From the NCBI GenBank assembly GCA_910576125.1, contig CAJTHM010000001.1, positions 248,001 through 312,000 of the forward strand: DNA of 64,000 bases, read 5' to 3'. Of the stretch, positions 51,755 to 58,779 are shown one piece after another (the stretch's first letter is position 1; every line of letters starts with the position of its first letter). The notes beneath the pieces are model-generated. The model did not search any database. It was given only the letters and a program-made list of their open reading frames with translations, and had not been told where the DNA came from. The stretch is from Lachnospiraceae bacterium (lineage in GTDB: Bacteria > Bacillota > Clostridia > Lachnospirales > Lachnospiraceae). The translations under genes and the position numbers were made by a program.

Positions 51755-53608
51755 TTAATATTTGCGGAATCTTTCATATCTCTGGGCGGCAATCTCCTCG
51801 CCGGTCATTCCCCGGTACCCTTCCAGAAACGCCATAATCTGCTCTTTCAGATATCCGCCGATGGCACCGGCAGTGGTGCTGTCCGCGCCTCCGAACTCCG
51901 GAACGATCTTATCCACCACCCGCAGGAGTTTTAAATCCTGTGCCGTGATGCGCATGATTTCGCTGGCCTCCCTGGCCTTGGAGGAATCTTTCCACAGAAT
52001 CGAGGCAAATCCCTCCGGGGAAAGAATGGAATAGGTGGCATTCTCCAGCATCCACACCTCGTTCCCCACTCCCGTGGCCAGCGCGCCGCCGCTGCCGCCC
52101 TCGCCGATGAAAATGCACAACACGGGTACTTTTAAAGCCGACATCTCCAGCAGGCATTTGGCAATGGCTTCGCCCTGCCCTCTCTCCTCCGCCTCGATGC
52201 CGCAGTAAGCGCCGGAAGTATTGATGAAGCTTACAATCGGGCGATGGAATTTCTCCGCCTGCTTCATCAGGCGCAGGGCCTTGCGGTAGCCCTCCGGCAT
52301 GGGCATGCCGTAATTGCGCCGCTGGCACTCCTTTCCGTCCTTTCCCTTGTGCTCCGCGATCACCGTCACCGGCTGGCCCTCCAGGAAACCGATACCGGCG
52401 ATGATGGCCGGATCGTCCCGGAAGCATCTGTCCCCATGGGCCTCCACGAAATAGTCAAAGATACAGCTCATGTAGTCACAGGCGCTTGCCCGCTCCAATC
52501 TGCGGACTGCTTTCACCTTATCCCAGACATTCGCAGGCTTCGTGGTCCAGGTCTGCTCTTTGAGCACCTCGTTCAGCACGAAATGGAAGTCCTTTCCCCC
52601 GGTGAAGTCCGCGTATTCCCCCTCTTTGCCCTGATGGGATTTGATCAGGAAATAAAGAGTCTTCTTCAGCACTTCCCGCCTGACGATTCCGTCTATGATG
52701 CCGTGCTCCACCAGAAACTCCGCTGTCTGAAACCCCTCCGGCAGCTCCTGTCCGATGGTCTGCCGGATGACCCTGGGCCCCGCGAACCCGATGAGGGCTC
52801 CCGGCTCCGCCATAATCACATCCCCCAGCATGGCAAAGCTGGCGGTGACGCCGCCCGTAGTCGGATCGGTGAGTATGGTGCAGTATAAAAGCCCGGCCTC
52901 TCCCAGCTTCCGAATCGCCGCGGAAGTCTTGGCCATCTGCATCAAAGAGATGATGCCCTCCTGCATCCTGGCTCCTCCGGAGCAGCAGAAGAAGAACACC
53001 GGCAGCTTTAATTCCACAGCCCGCTCCACGGCCGCGGTGACTTTCTCCCCCACCACCTGGCCCATGCTGGCCATGAGGAACCGGGAATCACAGATGCCCA
53101 ATACGGCGTCCGCGCCGAAAATCTTGCACCGTCCCACTGTGAACGCTTCTTCCAGCCCTGTCTTCTCCCTGGCCTCCGCCAGCTTTTCCTCATATCCCTG
53201 GTAGGAAAGAGGGTTTCTGACAGGCATATCCGTGAACCAGGGTTCAAACGTATGAGGGTCTGCCACCATGCGGATGCGATTGCCTGTCCTGACCCGGAAA
53301 TACCCCTCGCATTCATAGCAGATATACTTCCGCCTGGCCACTCTGTCCCGATTCACCATCTTCCCGCATTTGGGGCAGCGTATCATGTAGTTTTCTTTTT
53401 CCTGCCCCTGGGGATTCTGCCCCGCCGGTACTTTTTTCGCCTCGGAAAGGGAGGCCTCCCCGGCAGCCCTGTCCCCTCCCTGAGGAGTATCCCCCCGCTG
53501 CATTTCAGAATCCGCTTTTTTGTCTGATTGTCTTGTAAAAAATGTAGTCCGCTTTTCCCGTAACTGGTCCGCTTTTCCAGATGCTTTTTTCCTGAACAGT
53601 CCGCTCAT
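51755..53608 (-). CDS. accDA: Fused acetyl-CoA carboxylase carboxyltransferase (AccD-AccA)
   Basis: A 617-residue fusion of beta (N-terminal) and alpha (C-terminal) carboxyltransferase subunits. A basic, unstructured N-terminal stretch of about 65 residues precedes a zinc ribbon (CPKC...CYEC) and the crotonase-like AccD domain (about 110-330; [52 protein letters not shown]). The AccA domain follows (about 345-617; [54 protein letters not shown]). The gene is in the fab operon, but accB and accC are absent from the window. The start at ATG 53608 has GGAG nearby; an ATG five codons upstream is possible. Confidence 0.96.
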   Translation of the reverse strand: MSGLFRKKASGKADQLREKRTTFFTRQSDKKADSEMQRGDTPQGGDRAAGEASLSEAKKVPAGQNPQGQEKENYMIRCPKCGKMVNRDRVARRKYICYECEGYFRVRTGNRIRMVADPHTFEPWFTDMPVRNPLSYQGYEEKLAEAREKTGLEEAFTVGRCKIFGADAVLGICDSRFLMASMGQVVGEKVTAAVERAVELKLPVFFFCCSGGARMQEGIISLMQMAKTSAAIRKLGEAGLLYCTILTDPTTGGVTASFAMLGDVIMAEPGALIGFAGPRVIRQTIGQELPEGFQTAEFLVEHGIIDGIVRREVLKKTLYFLIKSHQGKEGEYADFTGGKDFHFVLNEVLKEQTWTTKPANVWDKVKAVRRLERASACDYMSCIFDYFVEAHGDRCFRDDPAIIAGIGFLEGQPVTVIAEHKGKDGKECQRRNYGMPMPEGYRKALRLMKQAEKFHRPIVSFINTSGAYCGIEAEERGQGEAIAKCLLEMSALKVPVLCIFIGEGGSGGALATGVGNEVWMLENATYSILSPEGFASILWKDSSKAREASEIMRITAQDLKLLRVVDKIVPEFGGADSTTAGAIGGYLKEQIMAFLEGYRGMTGEEIAAQRYERFRKY

Positions 53609-53649
53609 ATCCGTCCTCTCCATTCCTTTACCGCAATATTCCTATGATT

Positions 53650-54084
53650 TCAGCCTGCCCCAATGGCAAAAGTCAGTTGGGCCCGGGCCACCACCTTGCC
53701 GTCCACAGCAGCCACCGCCTCGCTTATGCCCAGGGGGCCCTTGCACTTGACCAATTTAGCCTCTATGGTCAGCACATCCCCGGGGATGACCTTTTTTCGG
53801 AATTTCGCCTTGTCGATTCCGGCGAAATACGCGGTCTGCCCTTTCCACTCCTCTGCGGAGAGCATGGCAACCGCTCCCACCTGGGCCATGGCCTCCAGGA
53901 TCAATACCCCCGGCATCACAGGGTTTCCCGGAAAATGTCCCTGAAAATAAGGTTCGTTCATGCTGACGCATTTCCGCCCCACGGCCCGCCTGCCCGCTTC
54001 CAGCTCCTCGATTGTATCTATCAGCAGAAAAGGATACCTGTGGGGAATGATTTCCATAATCTCCTTTGCGGTATACAACGACAT
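53650..54084 (-). CDS. fabZ: 3-hydroxyacyl-ACP dehydratase FabZ
   Basis: A 144-residue hot-dog-fold enzyme removing water from 3-hydroxyacyl-ACP. It starts MSLYTAKEIMEIIPHRYPFLLIDTIEELEAG; the active-site His and Glu are in GHFPGNPVMPGVLILEAMAQVGAV. It lies between fabF and accDA, the place where accB and accC are expected on either side in many relatives. Confidence 0.97.
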   Translation of the reverse strand: MSLYTAKEIMEIIPHRYPFLLIDTIEELEAGRRAVGRKCVSMNEPYFQGHFPGNPVMPGVLILEAMAQVGAVAMLSAEEWKGQTAYFAGIDKAKFRKKVIPGDVLTIEAKLVKCKGPLGISEAVAAVDGKVVARAQLTFAIGAG

Positions 54085-54124
54085 GACGCAATTTCCTTTC
54101 TTTTAATACGTTTTATAATATATT

Positions 54125-55360
54125 TTAATATTCTGTCCTGCCTAACAGGATGCTGGCGTTGTGCCCTCCGAATCCGAGGGAGTTGCTGAGGGCATAGGGA
54201 ACCTCCTCCCTGTGGCTTTCCTTACAGTAATCCAGGTCCATCTCCCCCTCTGTCTCCTGAAGTCCCACTGTCCTGTGGATGAAGCCCTCCTGTATCTCTT
54301 TCACACAGTCGATGAACTCCACCGCTCCGGCAGCGCCCAGCAAATGGCCTATCATGGACTTGGTGGAATTGATTCTTATCTCTTTCGCATGGTCGCCGAA
54401 AGCCAGCTTGACGGCCCTGGTCTCGAAGAGATCATTGTGATGGGTTGCCGTGCCGTGGGCATTGATGTAGCTTAACGCCTCCGGCTCCACGCCGCCGTCC
54501 TTCAGGGCATTAAGCATGGCTGCGGCCGCTCCCGCGCCGTCCTCCGCAGGAGAGGTGATGTGATAGGCGTCGGAGGTACAGCCGTAGCCCAGCACTTCCG
54601 CGTAGATATGGGCTCCCCGGGCTCTCGCGTGCTCCAGTTCCTCCAGGACGACGATTCCGGAGCCCTCCCCCATGACAAAGCCGCTCCTGTCCTTGTCAAA
54701 AGGGATGGAGCATCTGTGGGGATCCGCGCTGTCGGACAGTGCCGTAAGCGCGGCGAAGCCCGCAATTCCGATGGGGCTCACAGCCGCCTCCGCTCCCCCT
54801 GCCACGCATACGTCCGTCTCCCCGTACTGGATGGAGCGGAATGCCTCCCCGATGGAGTTCGTGCCCGTAGCGCAGGCAGTGGCCACATTCAGGCTCTTCC
54901 CCTTTAAGCCGTAGGCGATGCTGACATTTCCGGCCGCCATATTGGATATCATCAACGGCACGAACAGAGGACCCACTCGGGAAGGGCCTTTTTCGGAAAG
55001 TCTGCCGCACTCCCGCTCCATGGCCTGCAGACTGCCCACGCCGCTGCCCACAAAGCAGCCCACCCGATAGGCGTCTTCCTTTTCCATGTCCAGCGCCGCG
55101 TCCGCCAGAGCCTCCCCTGCCGCCGCCACGGCGTACTGGCAGAACAGCTCCATGCGCCTTGCCGCCTTTTTGTCCATGTACCGCTCCGGCGCAAAGTCCT
55201 TCACTTCCGCCGCAAGACTACATTTGTAGGCTTTCGCGTCGAATTTCGAAATCGGAGCAAAGCCTACCCGCTCCTGCAAAATTCCCTCCCAGAACGCCTC
55301 TACACCGATACCTATTGGGGTAATGGCCCCCATGCCTGTCACTACTACTCTCCGCTTCAT
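54125..55360 (-). CDS. fabF: Beta-ketoacyl-ACP synthase II
   Basis: A 411-residue elongation condensing enzyme. The catalytic Cys-His-His set is visible: VATACATGTNSIGEA, SYINAHGTATHHNDLFE and SMIGHLLGAAGAVEFI. It starts MKRRVVVTGMGAITPIGIGVEAFWEGIL. It lies between fabG and fabZ; the spacers on both sides (26-41 bases) suggest a single transcript. Confidence 0.97.
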   Translation of the reverse strand: MKRRVVVTGMGAITPIGIGVEAFWEGILQERVGFAPISKFDAKAYKCSLAAEVKDFAPERYMDKKAARRMELFCQYAVAAAGEALADAALDMEKEDAYRVGCFVGSGVGSLQAMERECGRLSEKGPSRVGPLFVPLMISNMAAGNVSIAYGLKGKSLNVATACATGTNSIGEAFRSIQYGETDVCVAGGAEAAVSPIGIAGFAALTALSDSADPHRCSIPFDKDRSGFVMGEGSGIVVLEELEHARARGAHIYAEVLGYGCTSDAYHITSPAEDGAGAAAAMLNALKDGGVEPEALSYINAHGTATHHNDLFETRAVKLAFGDHAKEIRINSTKSMIGHLLGAAGAVEFIDCVKEIQEGFIHRTVGLQETEGEMDLDYCKESHREEVPYALSNSLGFGGHNASILLGRTEY

Positions 55361-55385
55361 ATCACATCCTCCATAAAACTTCTTC

Positions 55386-56156
55386 TCACACCAGGCCGCC
55401 GTCCACGCATATGACCTGTCCCGTGATATAATCCGATCTGCCTCCTGCCAGAAAGGCCACCAGCTCAGCCACGTCCGCAGGGCTGCCCATCCTGCCCATG
55501 GGAATCGATGCCACGGCTCCCTCCCTGGCTTTCTCGGGCATCTCTAAAGTCATCTCCGTTTCGATGAAGCCCGGCGCTACGGCATTGACGCAGATATTCC
55601 TGCCCGCCAGCTCCTTTGCCACGCTTTTCGTCAGCCCGATCAGCCCGGCCTTGGAGGCGGCGTAATTGGCCTGCCCCGCGTTGCCCACCACGCCTGACAC
55701 GGACGAGATATTGATGATCTTGCCCCTTTTCTGCTTCAGGAACTGCCTGGTCAGGTGGCGGATGGTGTGGAAAGCGCCTTTCAGGTTCGTGTTTAAGACA
55801 TAGTCATAGTCTTCCTCGGACATGCGCGCCACCAGATTATCCCTTGCCACGCCCGCGTTGTTCACCAGAATGTCCACATGGGCATATTTCGCGATGATTT
55901 CCTCCACCATCCGGCCGCATCCCGTGAAATCGGACACATCACAGCCCACAGCCTCTCCCTGTCCGCCGGCCGCCTCTATCTGCGCCACCACTTCCAGGGC
56001 ACGCTCCCTGGAGCCGTTGTAGTTCACCAGCACTGCGGCCCCCCGCTTAGCCAGCGCAAGGGCGATGGCCTTTCCGATGCCCCGGCTGGCTCCTGTCACC
56101 AGCGCCACCTTTCCGGCTAATTCCTTATCTGCCGTCACTGTCTTTTCCTCTTCCAT
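55386..56156 (-). CDS. fabG: 3-oxoacyl-ACP reductase FabG
   Basis: A 256-residue SDR enzyme that reduces 3-oxoacyl-ACP with NADPH. It has GASRGIGKAIALALAKRG, NNAGVARDN and the catalytic ISSVSGVVGNAGQANYAASKAGLIG; the C-terminal DYITGQVICVDGGLV is typical. The start is the ATG at 56156, after GGGGGAG; the frame extends ten codons further upstream. It is preceded by a 199-base spacer that contains half-element copy C. Confidence 0.97.
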   Translation of the reverse strand: MEEEKTVTADKELAGKVALVTGASRGIGKAIALALAKRGAAVLVNYNGSRERALEVVAQIEAAGGQGEAVGCDVSDFTGCGRMVEEIIAKYAHVDILVNNAGVARDNLVARMSEEDYDYVLNTNLKGAFHTIRHLTRQFLKQKRGKIINISSVSGVVGNAGQANYAASKAGLIGLTKSVAKELAGRNICVNAVAPGFIETEMTLEMPEKAREGAVASIPMGRMGSPADVAELVAFLAGGRSDYITGQVICVDGGLV

Positions 56157-56197
56157 TTTCACTCCCCCATTTCTCCTGCCGCACACTCTCCGCTACA

Positions 56198-56247
56198 GCT
56201 GGCGTTATGCAGTCAGGTTACTCGGAAATTTTAACTGTTAAGCAGTA
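56198..56247 (+). repeat. Dispersed element, half copy C
   Basis: These 50 bases (GCTGGCGTTATGCAGTCAGG to TTAAGCAGTA) match the right half of copy A (11474-11522), and inversely 22653-22701, with few differences. The left half present in copies A and B is missing here. It lies between fabG and fabD inside the fatty-acid operon. Confidence 0.75.
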
Positions 56248-56355
56248 CAAAATCCATGCCTGACCGGTTCTCGGTCCCCATGGACCAAATGCCCCGAACA
56301 GCCTGCGGGCTGATTACGGCACAAAGTTGACCGTACCGTGCACGGCCTGCGGGAA

Positions 56356-57276
56356 TCAGGGTGTCTGTCCCGGCACCGCCGCCATGTCTTCCACTTTCGC
56401 CACATTCAGCACTTTCACGTCGCGGTTCATCTTCCTCAGAAAGCCTGCCAGCGTCCGCCCGGGCCCGATTTCCACAAAGGTATCCACGCCGTCCGCCAGC
56501 ATGCGCTCCATGGTCTCCCGCCATCTTACCGTGGAGGATACCTGTCTGACCAGAAGCTCCTTGATCTTGCCGCTCTCCGTCACATAATCCGCCTCCACAT
56601 TGCACAGATAAGGAATCTTCGGCGCATGCACCGAAATGCCCTCCAGTTCTGCCGCAAGCTTCTCCCCGGCTCCCGCGAGCAGCTTAGAGTGAAAGGGCCC
56701 GCTGACCTTTAAGGGAATGCAGCGCTTCGCCCCGGCTCCCTCAAGCTTCTCCGAAGCGGCCTGCACAGCCTGTGCCTCCCCGGTAATCACAATCTGCCCC
56801 GGGCAGTTGTCATTGGCGATGGACACAATCCCTTCTGTCTCCCGGCAGATACGGCCAATGGTCTCCGCATCCAGTCCCAGCACCGCCGACATGGCGCCGC
56901 CCGACGGATAAGCCTCCTGCATGAAAATGCCCCTGCAGCGAATCAGCCAGAACAATTGCGGCAGCTCCATCACCCCCGCAGCCGCCAGCGCGCCGTATTC
57001 CCCAAGGCTCAGTCCCGCGGCACAGTCCGCCTTAAGCCCCTTTTCCTCCAGCACTTTCAGAATCGCCACCTCAGTAGCCAGCATGGCGATCTGGGTATAT
57101 TCCGTCACATCCAGATCGGCGTTTTCCGTAAAGCACAGTTCGGCCACATCCAGTCCCGTGGCCTCCCCCGCCGTCGCATAGACACGCCTGGCCGTCTCAA
57201 AGTTATCGAAAAAATCCTTTCCCATGCCGCTGTACTGTGCGCCCTGTCCCGGAAAGATAAATGCCGTCTTGCCCAT
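56356..57276 (-). CDS. fabD: Malonyl-CoA:ACP transacylase
   Basis: A 306-residue acyltransferase that loads malonate onto ACP. The nucleophilic Ser is in AAGLSLGEYGALAAAG and the His in VSGPFHSKLLAGAGE. It begins MGKTAFIFPGQGAQYSGMGKDF. The ATG at 57276 has GGGAGACAG in front; fourteen codons upstream in the frame are probably not translated. It follows fabK by 28 bases. Confidence 0.97.
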   Translation of the reverse strand: MGKTAFIFPGQGAQYSGMGKDFFDNFETARRVYATAGEATGLDVAELCFTENADLDVTEYTQIAMLATEVAILKVLEEKGLKADCAAGLSLGEYGALAAAGVMELPQLFWLIRCRGIFMQEAYPSGGAMSAVLGLDAETIGRICRETEGIVSIANDNCPGQIVITGEAQAVQAASEKLEGAGAKRCIPLKVSGPFHSKLLAGAGEKLAAELEGISVHAPKIPYLCNVEADYVTESGKIKELLVRQVSSTVRWRETMERMLADGVDTFVEIGPGRTLAGFLRKMNRDVKVLNVAKVEDMAAVPGQTP

Positions 57277-57304
57277 CTGTCTCCCAATCCTTTCTTCCAA
57301 CTTC

Positions 57305-58237
57305 TCACATCCGGTCAAATCCCAGAAGCTTCCCTGCCTGCTCCATGATTTCCCGGATGATTTCAGCGCAGCTTTGCTCCCTGTCCACCAGGCCCGCGAT
57401 CTGGCCTGCCATCAGGGTGCCGTTTACGGTATCGCCCTCCATCACGGCCCTGCGCAGCGCACCCATGGTCAGCTGCTCCAGCTCTTCAAACGGAGCCCCG
57501 GCCTTTTCCTTTTTCAGGTACTCCCTGGTCATCTGATTGCGCAGCTGGCGCACCGGATGCCCGTGGCTCATGCCCGTGACCTGGGAGTCGATATCCTTTG
57601 CGGCGATAATTTTCTTCTTATAGTTCTCGTGGGCGATGGACTCCTTCGCCACCACGAAACGGGTGCCCATCTGCACCGCCTCCGCGCCCAGCATAAAAGC
57701 TGCCGCAAATCCTCTGCCGTCCCCGATTCCCCCGGCGGCGATGACGGGAATGCCCACCGCATCCGCCACCTGGGGCACCAGCGCCATGGTGGTGGCAGAG
57801 CCGATATGGCCGCCGGACTCCATGCCCTCCGCAACCACGGCATCCGCCCCGGCACGCTCCATCATTTTTGCCATGGCCACGCTGGCCACCACGGGAATCA
57901 CTCTCACCCCGGCAGCTTTCCATCCGGCCATGTACTTGCCCGGATTCCCCGCGCCGGTGGTCACTGCCTTTATATTCTCCTGCGCCACCACCTCGGCGAT
58001 TATGTCCGCTTCCGGATTCATCAGCATGATGTTCACACCGAAAGGCTTATCCGTCAGGGCCCTGCACTGCCTGATCTGCTCCCGCACCACCCGGGCCGGC
58101 GCCGCGCCGGCGCCGATGATGCCGAAGCCTCCCGCCTCCGACACCGCGGCGGCCAGACGGCACTCGGCCACCCAGGCCATGCCTCCCTGAATCAGGGGAT
58201 ATTCCACCCCCAGAAGTTCTGTTATCCTTGTCTTCAT
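57305..58237 (-). CDS. fabK: FMN-dependent enoyl-ACP reductase FabK
   Basis: A 310-residue TIM-barrel flavoprotein of the nitronate-monooxygenase/FabK group. Its start RITELLGVEYPLIQGGMAWVAECRLAAAVSEAGGFGIIGAG and AGADAVVAEGMESGGHIG, IPVIAAGGIGDGRGFAAAFMLGAEAVQMGTRF are typical of FabK. The position between acpP and fabD supports it as the enoyl reductase of the pathway; no fabI is in the window. It is naturally insensitive to triclosan in studied relatives. Confidence 0.96.
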   Translation of the reverse strand: MKTRITELLGVEYPLIQGGMAWVAECRLAAAVSEAGGFGIIGAGAAPARVVREQIRQCRALTDKPFGVNIMLMNPEADIIAEVVAQENIKAVTTGAGNPGKYMAGWKAAGVRVIPVVASVAMAKMMERAGADAVVAEGMESGGHIGSATTMALVPQVADAVGIPVIAAGGIGDGRGFAAAFMLGAEAVQMGTRFVVAKESIAHENYKKKIIAAKDIDSQVTGMSHGHPVRQLRNQMTREYLKKEKAGAPFEELEQLTMGALRRAVMEGDTVNGTLMAGQIAGLVDREQSCAEIIREIMEQAGKLLGFDRM

Positions 58238-58261
58238 TTCCTGTCCCCGAATTCTCTTCCC

Positions 58262-58495
58262 CTACATGTCGATGCCCTTGGCCGCCAGATACTCCATCAC
58301 ATCCTTCACCGTGACCAGCTTCTCCAGATCCTCGGAGGGAATCTCCACGTCGAACTCATCCTCCAGGGCCATCACCAGCTCGAACAGATCCAGGGAATCC
58401 GCATCCAAATCATCCTTGAAACTGGTATCCTCCGTGATGACGGTGCCCTCCGCGTTCAGCTTCTCCTCAATGACTTCCTTTAATTTCTCGAACAT
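58262..58495 (-). CDS. acpP: Acyl carrier protein
   Basis: A 77-residue carrier: MFEKLKEVIEEKLNAEGTVITEDTSFKDDLDADSLDLFELVMALEDEFDVEIPSEDLEKLVTVKDVMEYLAAKGIDM. The phosphopantetheine attachment Ser is in DADSLDLFELV. The ATG at 58495 follows GGAGAAAAAG. It is the first gene of the fatty-acid operon, with FabT-like operators and a consensus promoter just upstream. Confidence 0.98.
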   Translation of the reverse strand: MFEKLKEVIEEKLNAEGTVITEDTSFKDDLDADSLDLFELVMALEDEFDVEIPSEDLEKLVTVKDVMEYLAAKGIDM

Positions 58496-58551
58496 GTCTT
58501 TTTCTCCTTTTCCATTCTGCTTTTTATGGTTTTCAAAACTATGTATAATAG

Positions 58552-58596
58552 TTTGAAATTCAACTTGTTTGACGTTCAAGTTATTTGATATTCAAA
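58552..58596. promoter_or_regulatory. Three FabT-like operators spaced 16 bp apart
   Basis: TTTGAAATTCAA at 58552-58563, TTTGACGTTCAA at 58568-58579 and TTTGATATTCAAA at 58584-58596 are near-palindromes starting exactly 16 bases apart. They resemble the TTTGATTATCAAA core of streptococcal FabT sites. They cover roughly +3 to +48 of the predicted acpP transcript. Confidence 0.7.
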
Positions 58597-58605
58597 CTAT
58601 TTTGG

Positions 58606-58634
58606 ATAATAACTCAGTCAAACAGAAATGTCAA
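58606..58634 (-). promoter_or_regulatory. Promoter of the fatty-acid synthesis operon
   Basis: Consensus TTGACA (rc of 58629-58634), a 17-base spacer and TATTAT (rc of 58606-58611) on the minus strand. The start of transcription would be near 58599, about 100 bases before the acpP ATG. Confidence 0.82.
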
Positions 58635-58684
58635 TAAGGAATTTAATATTCTGCAATTTTACTAGTATTTTTTGAAAAATATAG

Positions 58685-58712
58685 TATAATAGAATCAAAA
58701 ATAAGATTCTAT
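58685..58712. promoter_or_regulatory. Single copy of the TATAAT-palindrome motif
   Basis: TATAATAGAATC (58685-58696) and GATTCTATTAT (58705-58715) surround an eight-base spacer and are followed by CAAAG, as in the tandem units at 22808-22924. It lies about 65 bases upstream of the GH28-like gene start. It may be a promoter -10 overlapped by an operator; no -35 is obvious. Confidence 0.55.
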
Positions 58713-58779
58713 TATCAAAGTTTTATAATTGAACATAGACAACTACCCACAAGGTTCAACTTTCAAAGGAGCAGCAAAA

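Noticed and set aside
56231..56605. 124-residue frame at the end of fabD
   Set aside because: It is an alternate-frame shadow of the fabD 3' end and spacer.
57224..58483. 419-residue plus-strand frame opposite fabK and acpP
   Set aside because: It overlaps two unmistakable minus-strand genes and is His-rich shadow sequence.
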